Source: Ruegeria discodermiae
Lineage (GTDB): Bacteria; Pseudomonadota; Alphaproteobacteria; Rhodobacterales; Rhodobacteraceae
Direction: 5' to 3'
DNA: 64,000 nucleotides
NCBI RefSeq assembly: GCF_030758345.1
Contig: NZ_JAVAMO010000001.1
Coordinates: forward strand, 248,001 to 312,000
The notes beneath the pieces were generated by a model. That model was not told the origin of the DNA and ran no database searches. It worked only from the letters and a program-made list of their open reading frames with translations. The position numbers were made by a program, and so were the translations under genes. Below, one piece after another: positions 9,876 through 19,752 of the stretch (the first letter of the stretch is position 1; every line of letters begins with the position of its first letter).

Positions 9876-10706
9876 ATGGCACGCTCTGTTACGCAAAACC
9901 GCAAGATCATCAACACCTCTGCCGCCTGGGCCGTCGGATTGCTGATCTTCTTCCCGATCCTCTGGACCATCCTCACCAGCTTCAAGACCGAAGCACAGGC
10001 CATTTCCGACCCGCCCGTGTTTCTGGCCTTTGACTGGACGCTGGAAAATTATGGCGCGGTCATGGAGCGGTCGAACTATGCCCGCTTCCTGTGGAACTCG
10101 ATCGTGATCGCAGGCGGCTCGACTATCCTCGGGATCATCATCGCGGTCCCTGCCGCCTGGTCGATGGCCTTCGTGCCCTCGAAACGTACCAAGGACATCC
10201 TGCTCTGGATGCTGTCGACCAAGATGCTGCCGGCGGTTGGTGTGCTCTATCCGATCTACCTGCTGTTCATCAAACTGGGGCTTCTGGATACCAAGTTCGG
10301 TCTGACCATCGTGCTGATGCTGATCAACCTGCCGATCATTGTCTGGATGCTTTACACCTATTTCAAGGAAATCCCCGGTGAAATCCTTGAGGCAGCACGG
10401 ATGGACGGGGCCAGCCTGAAAGAAGAAGTGCTCTATGTGCTGACGCCCATGGCCATTCCAGGCATCGCCTCGACGCTCTTGTTGAACGTGATCCTGGCCT
10501 GGAACGAAGCCTTCTGGACGTTGAACCTGACTGCGGCCAAAGCGGCCCCGCTCACGGCCTTCATCGCCAGCTATTCCAGCCCCGAAGGCTTGTTCTATGC
10601 CAAGCTCAGCGCGGCCTCGACCATGGCGATTGCACCGATCCTCATCCTTGGCTGGTTCAGCCAGAAACAACTTGTCAGCGGCCTGACCTTCGGCGCCGTC
10701 AAATAA
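9876..10706 (+). CDS. smoG: polyol ABC transporter permease 2
   Basis: A 276-aa MalG-like inner-membrane permease. It has a first transmembrane helix at residues 12-30, further hydrophobic helices, and the EAA loop EILEAARMDGASLKEEVLYVLTPMA near residue 175. It forms the heterodimeric channel with SmoF. A GAGGAGG ribosome site lies just before the ATG, overlapping the end of smoF. Spacing of 10-12 bp on both sides supports one transcript. Confidence 0.9.
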   Translation: MARSVTQNRKIINTSAAWAVGLLIFFPILWTILTSFKTEAQAISDPPVFLAFDWTLENYGAVMERSNYARFLWNSIVIAGGSTILGIIIAVPAAWSMAFVPSKRTKDILLWMLSTKMLPAVGVLYPIYLLFIKLGLLDTKFGLTIVLMLINLPIIVWMLYTYFKEIPGEILEAARMDGASLKEEVLYVLTPMAIPGIASTLLLNVILAWNEAFWTLNLTAAKAAPLTAFIASYSSPEGLFYAKLSAASTMAIAPILILGWFSQKQLVSGLTFGAVK

Positions 10707-10718
10707 GGAAACTGACCA

Positions 10719-11723
10719 ATGGGACAAATTCAACTGAACCAAGTGACCAAAAGCTTCGGCGACGTTCAGGTCATTCCGCCACTGGATCTGACCATCGAAG
10801 ATGGAGAGTTCACGGTCTTCGTCGGCCCCTCGGGCTGCGGTAAATCCACCCTCCTGCGGCTGATCGCGGGGCTGGAGGACATCACGTCGGGACATATCGC
10901 CATCGATGGAACAGACGCCACCGATGTACCCCCGGCCAAGCGTGGTCTGGCCATGGTGTTCCAATCCTACGCGCTCTACCCGCATATGTCGGTGCGCAAG
11001 AACATCGCCTTTCCCATGCGGATGGCCGGGATTGATCAGGCCGAACAGGACCGGCGGATCGAAGCCGCAGCCAAGGCGCTGAACCTGACGGATTATCTGG
11101 ACCGGCGTCCGGGGCAACTCTCGGGTGGTCAGCGCCAGCGGGTTGCCATTGGCCGAGCCATTGTGCGCGAACCGGCGGCCTTCCTCTTTGATGAGCCGCT
11201 GTCAAACCTGGACGCGGCACTGCGGGTCGGCATGCGGCTGGAAATCAGCGAAATGCATGAACGGCTCAAGACCACGATGATCTACGTGACCCATGATCAG
11301 GTCGAGGCAATGACCATGGCCGACAAGATCGTCGTGCTGCGCGCCGGTATTGTCGAGCAGGTCGGCAGCCCGCTGGAACTTTACCAGCGCCCCGGCAACA
11401 CCTTTGTCGCCGGATTCATCGGCTCGCCCAAGATGAACCTGATCAACGGTCCGGAAGCGGCCAAGTATAATGCCGCGACCATCGGCATCCGGCCCGAGCA
11501 TATCGACATCTCGGAAACCGAAGGCATGTGGCAAGGCACCGTGGGTGTGTCCGAACATCTGGGCTCCGACACGTTCTTTCACATCCAGAGCGGGCTGAGC
11601 CCGGAGCCGCTGACGGTGCGGGCCAGCGGCGAACGCAAGCTGAAATACGGCACCGAAGTCTACCTGACCCCGCAGGCCGATCACTTGCACCGCTTCGATC
11701 AGAACGGGCTCAGGATCGAATGA
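10719..11723 (+). CDS. smoK: polyol ABC transporter ATP-binding protein
   Basis: A 334-aa MalK/UgpC-type ATPase energising SmoEFG. Visible are Walker [10 protein letters not shown] near residue 37, the Q-loop [11 protein letters not shown] near 82, the [16 protein letters not shown] signature near 134, Walker [12 protein letters not shown] near 156 and the H-loop [10 protein letters not shown] near 190. A C-terminal TOBE-type regulatory domain follows (about 235-334). Its TGA overlaps the ATG of smoS (ATGA), indicating translational coupling of transport and catabolism. Confidence 0.93.
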   Translation: MGQIQLNQVTKSFGDVQVIPPLDLTIEDGEFTVFVGPSGCGKSTLLRLIAGLEDITSGHIAIDGTDATDVPPAKRGLAMVFQSYALYPHMSVRKNIAFPMRMAGIDQAEQDRRIEAAAKALNLTDYLDRRPGQLSGGQRQRVAIGRAIVREPAAFLFDEPLSNLDAALRVGMRLEISEMHERLKTTMIYVTHDQVEAMTMADKIVVLRAGIVEQVGSPLELYQRPGNTFVAGFIGSPKMNLINGPEAAKYNAATIGIRPEHIDISETEGMWQGTVGVSEHLGSDTFFHIQSGLSPEPLTVRASGERKLKYGTEVYLTPQADHLHRFDQNGLRIE

Positions 11724-12487
11724 CCCGGCTAGAGGGCAAAGCGGCCCTTATCACTGGCGCCGCCCGAGGCATCGGGCGCGCCTTTGCCGAGGCCTATCTC
11801 GCCGAGGGTGCCAGGGTGGCGATTGCCGATATCGACATCGCCCGCGCCCGCGAGACCGCCGGCGAGATCGGCGCGGTTGCGATCCATATGGATGTAACCG
11901 ATCAGGCCAGCATCGAGGCGGGCGTGGCCGAGGTCGTCGCGCAATTGGGCCAGATCGACATTCTGATCAACAACGCGGCGATATTCACTGCCGCGCCGAT
12001 CACCGAGATCACGCGCGATGATTTCGCGCGCACCTTTGACATAAATGTCGCGGGCACGCTTTTCACACTGCAAGCGGTAGCCAGCCACATGATCGCGCGC
12101 GGGCAGGGTGGCAAGATCATCAACATGGCTTCGCAGGCGGGGCGCCGGGGCGAGCCCCTGGTGGCGGTCTACTGCGCTACCAAGGCTGCCGTGATCAGCC
12201 TGACGCAATCGGCGGGGCTCAACCTCATCGAACATGGGATCAATGTGAACGCCATCGCGCCTGGTGTGGTCGATGGCGAGCATTGGGATGGGGTGGATGC
12301 GTTTTTTGCCAAACATGAGTGCAAGGCGCCGGGGCAGAAGAAACGCGAGGTCGGGCAGGCCGTGCCCTTTGGCCGCATGGGCGTGGCCGAAGATCTGACC
12401 GGTATGGCGGTGTTTCTGGCCAGTTCGGAGGCTGACTATATCGTCAGCCAGTGTTTTAACGTGGATGGCGGACAATGGATGAGCTGA
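11720..12487 (+). CDS. smoS: sorbitol dehydrogenase (SDR)
   Basis: A 255-aa short-chain dehydrogenase matching SmoS, which oxidises D-glucitol to D-fructose (and galactitol to tagatose) with NAD+. Motifs are [10 protein letters not shown] (cofactor) near residue 12, NNAA near 86, catalytic Ser in [10 protein letters not shown] near 138, and YCATK (Tyr and Lys) near 152. The reading frame is open upstream inside smoK, but ATG 11720 in the ATGA overlap gives the correct N-terminus. The stop overlaps the start of mtlK. Confidence 0.92.
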   Translation: MTRLEGKAALITGAARGIGRAFAEAYLAEGARVAIADIDIARARETAGEIGAVAIHMDVTDQASIEAGVAEVVAQLGQIDILINNAAIFTAAPITEITRDDFARTFDINVAGTLFTLQAVASHMIARGQGGKIINMASQAGRRGEPLVAVYCATKAAVISLTQSAGLNLIEHGINVNAIAPGVVDGEHWDGVDAFFAKHECKAPGQKKREVGQAVPFGRMGVAEDLTGMAVFLASSEADYIVSQCFNVDGGQWMS

Positions 12488-13989
12488 TGAAAGATATGGC
12501 GTCCTCTCCGACCGGGTTGAGCTTGGCAACTCTTGCCGCGATGCCCGGCCATATAGACAGACCGCGCTATGACAGGCGTGACCTCAGGCCGGGCATTGTC
12601 CATATCGGGCTGGGCAATTTTCACCGCGCCCATCAGGCCTGGTATCTGCACCGCCTGATGCAGCAGGGCGAGGCGCTGGATTGGGCGATCATCGGTGCCG
12701 GTGTGCGGCCCTATGATGCGGCGATGCGCGAGAAGCTGATCGCGCAGGACTGCCTGACAACGCTTCTCGAACTGGCCCCGGACAGCCGCGCCGCCGAAAT
12801 CATCGGCCCGATGATCGACTATCTGCCCATCGAAGTGGGGCATGGCGCCCTGATCCGGGCCATGGCCCATCCCTCAATCCGGATCGTTTCACTTACAGTG
12901 ACCGAGGGCGGCTATTTCATCGACGGCGCCACCGGTGGTTTCGACGTCACGCATCCGGACATTCAGCACGATGCGGCCAATCCGGACACGCCGAAAACCG
13001 CCTTTGGCGCGATGATCGCGGCGCTTCGGATGCGCCGCGCTGCAAATCTCCGGCCCTTCACAGCGATGAGCTGTGACAATCTGCAAGGCAATGGCCGCAT
13101 CCTGCGCAATCTGATCGTCGGGCTTGCCCGGCTGAGCGATCCTGATCTGGCCCGCTGGATCGATACCGAAGGCGCGTTTCCCAACTCGATGGTCGATTGC
13201 ATCGTACCGGCCACCGGTCCCGGCGAGCTGACGCTAGTGCGCGACATGGGGGTCGAAGATGCAGCGCCGGTCCCTCATGAGAACTTTCGCCAATGGGTGA
13301 TCGAAGACAGCTTTGCGATGGGCCGCCCCAACTGGGACAAGGTGGGGGCCACCTTTTCAGAAGATGTGCATGCCTATGAAATGATGAAGATCCGGGTTCT
13401 GAATGCCGGGCATCAGGTGGTGGCAAATGCGGGTGTGCTGTTGGGGGTCGAAACCATCGCGGGCTGCCTGTCCCACCCGCTTATCAAGGCGCTGTTCCGC
13501 AAGGTGCAACGCAATGAGATCGCACCCTATATCGCCCCGGTTCCCAGCATGGAGCCCGAGACCTATATCGACCTGATTGAACAGCGTTTCGCCAATGACG
13601 CGATCCGTGACACGACCAGGCGCGTGGCATTTGATGGCTCTTCCCGGCATCCCGGTTTTGTGCTGCCGATCCTGCGCGATGCGCTTGCTGCGGGCGGTCC
13701 CATTGACGGGCTGGTGCTGGTCGAGGCGCTCTGGGCGCGCATGTGTGCGGGCTCCTGTGAGGATGGAACGCTGATTGAGCCGAACGATCCGGCCTGGGAT
13801 CAGCTGGTGCCCGTTGCCAAACGCTCCAAGGACAGGCCGCAGGCCTGGCTGGAGGAGACCGGGCTTTATGGCGCACTTGCAACAGATGCCCGGGTCGTGC
13901 GGGCCTTTGAACACTGGCTGCCGCTGATTTGGCAGGATGGCGTGGCTGCGGCGCTTGAAACCTATACCCGCTCGCCCGAGGGGGCCTGA
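12487..13989 (+). CDS. mtlK: mannitol 2-dehydrogenase
   Basis: A 500-aa polyol-specific long-chain dehydrogenase that oxidises D-mannitol to D-fructose with NAD+. It has the N-terminal Rossmann region with GIVHIGLGNFHRAHQAWY near residue 35, and the family catalytic segment KIRVLNAGHQVVANAG with the conserved Lys and His near 300-310. ATG 12487 overlaps the smoS stop (TGATG); ATG 12475 and ATG 12496 are alternatives. In Rhodobacter sphaeroides mtlK is followed by a fructokinase gene. Here it is followed at once by a convergent MFS gene, so fructose phosphorylation must be coded elsewhere. Confidence 0.9.
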   Translation: MKDMASSPTGLSLATLAAMPGHIDRPRYDRRDLRPGIVHIGLGNFHRAHQAWYLHRLMQQGEALDWAIIGAGVRPYDAAMREKLIAQDCLTTLLELAPDSRAAEIIGPMIDYLPIEVGHGALIRAMAHPSIRIVSLTVTEGGYFIDGATGGFDVTHPDIQHDAANPDTPKTAFGAMIAALRMRRAANLRPFTAMSCDNLQGNGRILRNLIVGLARLSDPDLARWIDTEGAFPNSMVDCIVPATGPGELTLVRDMGVEDAAPVPHENFRQWVIEDSFAMGRPNWDKVGATFSEDVHAYEMMKIRVLNAGHQVVANAGVLLGVETIAGCLSHPLIKALFRKVQRNEIAPYIAPVPSMEPETYIDLIEQRFANDAIRDTTRRVAFDGSSRHPGFVLPILRDALAAGGPIDGLVLVEALWARMCAGSCEDGTLIEPNDPAWDQLVPVAKRSKDRPQAWLEETGLYGALATDARVVRAFEHWLPLIWQDGVAAALETYTRSPEGA

Positions 13990-13998
13990 GCCTGCGCG

Positions 13999-15204
13999 TC
14001 AGTCTTTCGCGGCGTTTGGGGGCCAGAGCCGCCGTGCCGCCAGCAGGCTGAGCGCGCAGATCACGCCAAGCGCGAGGAAACTCGGGGCCGGGCCAAACCG
14101 GGCCAGCAACCAGCCGGTCAGCGGATAGGCCAGCAGCCAGCAGGCATGGGACAGGGTGAACTGGGCCGCAAACAGCGCTGGGCGATCCTCGGGCGGGGCA
14201 GAGCGGCGCAGCAGGCGGCCCACCGGTGTCATCACGCCCGAATAGCCGATCCCGATTAGGCACCATCCGCTCAGCAGGATCATCGGCGTCAGACCGGTCA
14301 GCGCCGCAATGCTTCCCAGCCCAAGACAGGTTACGACCGCAAGCAAGGTGCAACCCATCATGACCGCGCGGTCAGAGCGGCGCTCCAGCAGCCGAGGCAG
14401 CACCAGCGCGGCGGCCATCGACCCTGCGCCAAAACTGCCCAGGGTCAACGGGACCATGGTCTCACCCAGACCCAGCGTGCTGCGGATCAGGACCACGGTG
14501 TTGACCAGAACCATGCCGCTCACCATCGCCGCCGACAGGCTCAGCGCCAGCAGCCCGCGCAGGCGCGGCAGGCTCAGGTAAAGCCGGATGCCGCGCGTGG
14601 TGCGCTCCCAGATTCCGCGGCGTAGGCTCGGTTTGGGCGAGGGCAGCGTCAGCGCCCCGATCAGCAGCGCCGAGGCGAGAAAACCGATCGTGGTGCCCCA
14701 GAACAGCGTGTCGAAACTCACCACAACCAGCAGAGCGGCAGCCAGGGTCGGGCTAGCGAGGTTTTCCAGATCATAGGCCAGCCGTGACAGCGACAGCGCG
14801 TTGGTATAGTCACGCTCCTCGGGCAGAACATCCGGGATCGTGGCCTGAAAGGCGGGTGTAAACCCCGCCGAGGCGGCCTGAAGCACGAATATCAGCGCAT
14901 AAATCTGCCAGATCGCATCAACAAAGGGCAGGCAGAGCGCCGCCCCCGCTCGCACAAGATCCAGCACGATCAGCATCTTGCGCCGGTCCAGTTGTGTGGC
15001 AAAGGCCGCCGCAACCGGGGCCAGCCCCACATAGGCCAGCATCTTGATGGTCAGCGCCGTGCCCAGCACCACCCCCGCCTGCTCCCCGGCCAGATCGAAG
15101 GCCAGAAGGCTCAGCGCCACCGTGGCAAGACCGGTGCCCAGCAGTGCAACCACCTGCGCCGCAAAGAGATTTCGGTAGGTCCGATGACGCAGAACGCTCA
15201 GCAT
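13999..15204 (-). CDS. MFS transporter
   Basis: A 401-aa major facilitator superfamily protein with about 12 transmembrane helices and an N-terminal LRHRTYRNLFAAQVVALLGTGL of the drug/efflux type. The loop between helices 2 and 3 has ATQLDRRKMLIVLDLVRAG, a form of the MFS motif A. The two six-helix halves are separated by the basic loop PSPKPSLRRGIWERTTRGIR. It is convergent with mtlK with only 9 bp between stops. The substrate is unknown; an exporter is more likely than a sugar importer from the sequence style. Confidence 0.8.
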   Translation of the reverse strand: MLSVLRHRTYRNLFAAQVVALLGTGLATVALSLLAFDLAGEQAGVVLGTALTIKMLAYVGLAPVAAAFATQLDRRKMLIVLDLVRAGAALCLPFVDAIWQIYALIFVLQAASAGFTPAFQATIPDVLPEERDYTNALSLSRLAYDLENLASPTLAAALLVVVSFDTLFWGTTIGFLASALLIGALTLPSPKPSLRRGIWERTTRGIRLYLSLPRLRGLLALSLSAAMVSGMVLVNTVVLIRSTLGLGETMVPLTLGSFGAGSMAAALVLPRLLERRSDRAVMMGCTLLAVVTCLGLGSIAALTGLTPMILLSGWCLIGIGYSGVMTPVGRLLRRSAPPEDRPALFAAQFTLSHACWLLAYPLTGWLLARFGPAPSFLALGVICALSLLAARRLWPPNAAKD

Positions 15205-15385
15205 CTCAGGGTGCCGACTGGCGAATGTTGGACTGGTCGCGTGGGGTCATGGCGCAGCCTTATCCGACCGAATGCGTATGTCAAACGCGGGATCATTGGG
15301 CGCGTGGCGGTCGTTGGCTCAAATCCCGCACACAATGGCGCGATCCGGTATTTTCGAACCGGCGCGGGTTGTCTATGTCACCGGA

Positions 15386-15724
15386 ATGGAACCGGAATTC
15401 AAAATCGAATGGGACGGGCCACGCTCGCGCTATCACGAAACTCGCGTGCGCGCGCACGTCTCGCGGCGGGCGCAATTTCTTGACGATCCTTCCTTTCCGC
15501 GTGGATGCAGCTATTTGCGTGTTCCGCTCGTGTCGCAGGACTATGAGGGGCCGGGCATCGATTGCCACTGGGACGACGATCGCCATGTGCTGGTCTGTTA
15601 TATGGATATCGAAGACGGCCCGCTGCCGGAAGAACTCGAAGCCGTTTTCAGCCCAAATGGCGACAGGCCCGAGGATTTTTTGGTCACTGCCTTTAGCGTC
15701 GACCGGCCAAGACGCCTGAATTGA
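15386..15724 (+). CDS. hypothetical protein
   Basis: A 112-aa protein of unknown function, without signal peptide or membrane helix, acidic towards its C-terminus (DIEDGPLPEELEAVF). The frame is open from 15272, and M15335 or M15386 could be the start; 15386 is chosen because CCGGA precedes it and the following MEPEFKIEWDGP looks like a natural N-terminus. The region before it (15205-15385) holds no recognisable gene. No domain is recognised. The gene is plausible but unproven. Confidence 0.5.
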   Translation: MEPEFKIEWDGPRSRYHETRVRAHVSRRAQFLDDPSFPRGCSYLRVPLVSQDYEGPGIDCHWDDDRHVLVCYMDIEDGPLPEELEAVFSPNGDRPEDFLVTAFSVDRPRRLN

Positions 15725-15748
15725 GGCCGAGGCTCCGGCCTTGCAAAT

Positions 15749-16300
15749 TCAATCAAACGCCTGCCGCAAGACCCCCATCGCCTCATCCGGGTCAGTGACC
15801 CAGTTCAGGAACGCGCCAAGCGACGCATCGGCAAAACCCTGATCGATCGTGCGTTCGACAAGACTGCGCAGCGGGTCCCAATACCCCTCGATATTCATGA
15901 CCAGAATGGGTTTGTCATGCAGGCCTAGCTGCCGCCATGTCAGTGCCTCGAACAGCTCATCCAGCGAGCCCGGCCCACCCGGCAGTACCACGACCGCATC
16001 GGCGTTCATGATCATCACCTTCTTGCGCTCATGCATGGTTTCGGTGACCACATAGCGGATCAGGTCTGACTTGCCGACCTCGCGCCGCACCAGATGTTCG
16101 GGAATGACGCCGAACGTGTCGCCCCCCGCGCTTTGCGCGGCGCGCGCGACCTCGCCCATAAGCCCCACATCACCGGCCCCATAGACCAGCCGCCAACCCT
16201 CCTGCGCCAGCAATGTGCCGAAGCTGCGAGCGGCCTTGGTATAGGCAGGCATTGCTCCGGGGCGTGATCCGCAATACACACAGACGGATTTATTGTTCAT
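15749..16300 (-). CDS. LOG-family nucleotide 5'-monophosphate phosphoribohydrolase
   Basis: A 183-aa protein of the LOG/YvdD family (Rossmann-like; often mislabelled lysine decarboxylase), which cleaves the N-glycosidic bond of cytokinin-type or other nucleoside 5'-monophosphates. The signature is PGGPGSLDE near residue 109, with the catalytic Glu, and MHERK near 90, with the catalytic Arg. The family PGGxGT Thr is Ser here and the usual VYGGG is VYGAG, both mild changes. ATG 16300 gives the usual MNNKSVCVYCGSRPG start. The in vivo substrate is not known. Confidence 0.87.
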   Translation of the reverse strand: MNNKSVCVYCGSRPGAMPAYTKAARSFGTLLAQEGWRLVYGAGDVGLMGEVARAAQSAGGDTFGVIPEHLVRREVGKSDLIRYVVTETMHERKKVMIMNADAVVVLPGGPGSLDELFEALTWRQLGLHDKPILVMNIEGYWDPLRSLVERTIDQGFADASLGAFLNWVTDPDEAMGVLRQAFD

Positions 16301-16431
16301 GGGCGGGCCTTTCGCTGGCACAATAGGGGGAGTACCCCCTGATAACGAGGCGCAAGGGCAGGCTCAATATCAGGTCCGGATTTCTTGCCTCTCATGATGG
16401 CAACCGGGCAATGGGGCGCGAAGGGAGCACA

Positions 16432-17901
16432 ATGGCGGAGCACGCTGGTGGCGTAGGAGGCGGCAAAACGACCTGGGCAATTGTCGCAGGCGGGGCCGCT
16501 GTGGCGGTCGCGCTGGTCTATTTCCTGTCGTCGCAGGAGCAGCCTGAACCCGAGGCAGATAGCTCCGCAACGCCGGAAGCGAGCGTAGCCGAGACAGGCG
16601 AAGCCGACGCGGTCGAAACCGACGCGGTCGAAACGGATGCGGGCGAAGCAGAGGTGGGCGAGACAACCGATCCCGACGAGCCTTCGACAGCGTCGGAGCC
16701 CGCATCGGATGACACCGCTGCCGAGGTAACAGATCGAACACCCGCCGAGGCCAATCCACCCGCGCCGACTGACACTGCAGAAGCCGAAGACACGGAGCAG
16801 CGTGTCGAGGCGCCAGACACGGAGGTCGTTGCCCCTGAGCTTGACCTGATCCGGGTGGAACCGGACGGGTCGACCACGCTTGCGGGGCGGGCCGCGCCGG
16901 GCAGTCAGGTGCAGGTGTTGGTGGACGGGGACGAGGTGCATTCCTTTGAGGTCGACCAGAGCGGGCAGTTCGCCGCGCTGTTTCCCATCACGCCCGAGGA
17001 CGCACCCCGAACCCTCACCCTGCGCGCTGCGCAGGGGGACCAGGCCGCCCTGTCGGATGATTTCGTGATCGCGGCGGCACCAAAGCGCGCGCGCGACCAA
17101 CCGGCGGCCTCCGATCAACTGGCTGCGAATGAGACCCCTGCGGAAACACGCCCTTCACGAGAGAGCGCGGCCGACACCAAAACCGGGGAGGAGGAGAAGG
17201 CGGCGGATACCGAAGAGACCGTTGATATCGCTACAAACGATACACCCGCCTCGTCAGACGACACTGCCGATGCGCAGCTGGCGCCGTCGGACAGCACCGA
17301 CGAGACCGAATTGGCCGAGGCAACTCCCGACGCCGCGCAAGAGACCACCGACGATGCGCCGACCATCCTGCGCTCGGATGAAGAGGGCGTGGAACTGGTG
17401 CAATCGCCTCAGCCACAAAGCCCGGCGGCGGGGCAGGCACTGCAACTCGACACGATTGGTTACACCGACACAGGCGAAGTCGAGTTGACCGGGCGCGCAG
17501 CAGGCGGGTCCACTGTGCGGGTCTACCTCGACAACCGGGCCGCGCGAGACCTGAGCGCGGCAGAAGATGGCCGCTGGCGGGGTGAGATCGACGGGATCGC
17601 CCCCGGCACCTATACGCTGCGCCTTGATGCGCTGGGCGCGGATGGCAAGGTGATCGACCGGCTGGAAACCCCGTTCCGCCGCGAAGCGCCGGAACAACTG
17701 CTGGCGTCAGACGCAGATATCGAGACGCAAACCGCCACCATTCGCGCCATCACCGTGCAGCAGGGGGATACGCTCTGGGCGATATCGCGCGATCGCTATG
17801 GCGATGGGGTGTTCTATGTGAAAGTGTTCGACGCGAACCGGGACAGCATCCGGAACCCCGATCTGATTTATCCGGGGCAAATCTTCAACCTGCCGGAGTG
17901 A
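16432..17901 (+). CDS. membrane-anchored LysM protein with Ig-like repeats
   Basis: A 489-aa envelope protein. Residues 12-30 form one transmembrane anchor (TWAIVAGGAAVAVALVYFL). A very acidic, low-complexity linker rich in Glu, Ala, Thr and Asp follows (about 35-140), then an Ig-like module (TTLAGRAAPGSQVQVLVDGD), a second acidic linker, a second similar module (VELTGRAAGGSTVRVYLDN) near 350, and a C-terminal LysM domain (VQQGDTLWAISRDRYGDG...NPDLIYPGQIFNLP) that binds peptidoglycan. It probably bridges inner membrane and cell wall. ATG 16432 follows GAAGGGAG. It lies 24 bp before the Atm1 exporter gene, with which it may be co-transcribed. Confidence 0.85.
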   Translation: MAEHAGGVGGGKTTWAIVAGGAAVAVALVYFLSSQEQPEPEADSSATPEASVAETGEADAVETDAVETDAGEAEVGETTDPDEPSTASEPASDDTAAEVTDRTPAEANPPAPTDTAEAEDTEQRVEAPDTEVVAPELDLIRVEPDGSTTLAGRAAPGSQVQVLVDGDEVHSFEVDQSGQFAALFPITPEDAPRTLTLRAAQGDQAALSDDFVIAAAPKRARDQPAASDQLAANETPAETRPSRESAADTKTGEEEKAADTEETVDIATNDTPASSDDTADAQLAPSDSTDETELAEATPDAAQETTDDAPTILRSDEEGVELVQSPQPQSPAAGQALQLDTIGYTDTGEVELTGRAAGGSTVRVYLDNRAARDLSAAEDGRWRGEIDGIAPGTYTLRLDALGADGKVIDRLETPFRREAPEQLLASDADIETQTATIRAITVQQGDTLWAISRDRYGDGVFYVKVFDANRDSIRNPDLIYPGQIFNLPE

Positions 17902-17925
17902 TCTCTGGTCCCAGCAGAGCCAGCC

Positions 17926-19752
17926 ATGAAGCCAGCAAGCGCGACCCAAAGCAAACAGGACATCTCGGACACCGAACGCCGCTCGGGCTGGCGCACGATC
18001 CGCAAGGTGACGCCTTATCTCTGGCCCGAGGATGAGCCTTGGGTCAAACGCCGCGTTATCTGGGCCATGGCGGCGCTGGTTTTTGCAAAGCTGATCGCGG
18101 TTTACACGCCGATCCTCTACCGCAACGCGGTGGACTCGCTGGCCGGTGACGCGCAATCGCAACTGCTGCTGGGCGCGGTGGGGCTGACCGTGGCCTATGG
18201 CGTGGCGCGAATGATGACCGTGGGGTTCCAGCAACTGCGCGACGCGCTCTTTGCACCGGTGGGCCAGCGCGCGCTGAGGGCCTTGGCGCTTGAAACCTTC
18301 CAGCATATCCATCGCCTTTCGATGCGCTATCACATCACCCGCAAGACCGGCGGGCTCAGCCGGATCATCGAGCGCGGGGTAAAGGGCGTCGACTTCCTGC
18401 TGCGCTTTTTGCTGTTTTCCATCGGCCCGCTGATCCTGGAATTGGTGCTGGTCGCCATCGTGCTGATGTGGCTCTTCGATGTCTGGTATCTGGTCGTCGT
18501 TGCCGTCACCATCGGGCTTTACATCTGGTTCACCTTCGCCGTGACCGAGTGGCGGGTGAAGCTGCGCCGCGAGATGAACGAGCAGGATACCGAGGCCAAT
18601 CAGCGCGCCATCGACAGTCTGCTGAATTTCGAAACCGTCAAGTATTTCAGCGCCGAGGAACGCGAGGCGCTGCGCTATGACCAGTCGATGGGGGCTTATG
18701 CGCAGGCCGCGCTCAAGACTGCCTATTCACTGGCCTTCCTGAATTTCGGCCAGTCCTTCCTGATCACCTGCGGCCTTGTCGGCGTGATGGTGATGGCCGC
18801 GCTAGGCGTGCAGAGCGGGCAGTTGACCGTGGGCGATTTCGTCATGGTCAACGCCTACATGATCCAGATCACAGTGCCGCTCAATTTCCTCGGTACCGTC
18901 TATCGCGAGATCCGCCAGTCACTGGTGGATATGGGCGAGATGTTCGACCTACTGGAACAGCCCGCCGAGGTCAGCGACAAGCCGGGTGCCCCCGCGCTCA
19001 AGGTCAATGGCGGAGCGATCACGCTGGAGGATGTGTATTTCGGCTATGAACCCGACCGCGAAATCCTCAAAGGTGTCTCGCTTGCGGTGCGCGCCGGGCA
19101 GACCGTCGCCATCGTGGGGGCCACCGGCTCGGGCAAATCGACCATCGGGCGGCTGTTGTTTCGCTTCTATGACGTGACGGCGGGGGCGTTGAAGATCGAC
19201 GGGCAGGATGTGCGCGACGTGACGCAGCAAAGCCTGCACGAGAATATCGGCGTGGTGCCGCAGGACACGGTGCTGTTCAACGACACGATCCGCTACAACA
19301 TCGCCTATGGCCGTGCCGATGCAACGCAGGACGAGGTGGAGGACGCCGCGCGTGCCGCCCAAATCCACGACTTCATCGCGCAGTTGCCCGAAGGCTACGA
19401 CACCAAGGTGGGCGAGCGCGGGCTGAAACTGTCGGGCGGCGAGAAACAGCGTGTGGGCATTGCGCGGACCTTGCTGAAAAACCCGCCCATCCTGCTGCTG
19501 GACGAGGCCACCAGCGCGCTTGACACCGAAACCGAGCAGGAGATCAAGGATGCGCTGGCCCGCGCCGGGGAAGGGCGCACGGTGATCACCATCGCCCACC
19601 GTCTCAGCACCATTGCCGAGGCCGACCGGATCGTGGTTCTGGATGCGGGCCAGATCGCCGAACAGGGCACTCATGAGGAATTGCTGGGCCATGACGGTCG
19701 GTACGCGCAGCTCTGGTCGCGCCAGCAAAGGGACAGCGACGAGGCTGCCTGA
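17926..19752 (+). CDS. Atm1/ABCB7-type ABC exporter
   Basis: A 608-aa half-transporter with six transmembrane helices (about residues 45-320) fused to an ATPase domain (about 355-600). Walker A is GATGSGKST near 400, the Q-loop GVVPQDTVLFN near 436, the signature LSGGEKQR near 507, Walker B ILLLDEATS near 525 and the H-loop IAHRLSTI near 559. The N-terminal LWPEDEPWVKRRV and the SRIIERGVKGVDFLLRFLLFS segment are typical of Atm1/HMT1 proteins, which export glutathione conjugates linked to Fe-S cluster assembly and metal tolerance. It works as a homodimer in the inner membrane. Physiological cargo is inferred from the family. Confidence 0.9.
   Translation: MKPASATQSKQDISDTERRSGWRTIRKVTPYLWPEDEPWVKRRVIWAMAALVFAKLIAVYTPILYRNAVDSLAGDAQSQLLLGAVGLTVAYGVARMMTVGFQQLRDALFAPVGQRALRALALETFQHIHRLSMRYHITRKTGGLSRIIERGVKGVDFLLRFLLFSIGPLILELVLVAIVLMWLFDVWYLVVVAVTIGLYIWFTFAVTEWRVKLRREMNEQDTEANQRAIDSLLNFETVKYFSAEEREALRYDQSMGAYAQAALKTAYSLAFLNFGQSFLITCGLVGVMVMAALGVQSGQLTVGDFVMVNAYMIQITVPLNFLGTVYREIRQSLVDMGEMFDLLEQPAEVSDKPGAPALKVNGGAITLEDVYFGYEPDREILKGVSLAVRAGQTVAIVGATGSGKSTIGRLLFRFYDVTAGALKIDGQDVRDVTQQSLHENIGVVPQDTVLFNDTIRYNIAYGRADATQDEVEDAARAAQIHDFIAQLPEGYDTKVGERGLKLSGGEKQRVGIARTLLKNPPILLLDEATSALDTETEQEIKDALARAGEGRTVITIAHRLSTIAEADRIVVLDAGQIAEQGTHEELLGHDGRYAQLWSRQQRDSDEAA

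Noticed and set aside
15280-15330. tRNA-like stretch with GCTCAAATCCC near 15320
   Set aside because: The putative T arm has a mismatched stem, and no full cloverleaf or anticodon arm can be drawn. A tRNA fragment from an old insertion cannot be excluded but is not supported.
17129-17488. Arg/Pro-rich frame inside the LysM gene
   Set aside because: It is an alternate frame of the acidic linker, and the bias comes from GC-rich Glu/Ala/Thr codons in the real frame.
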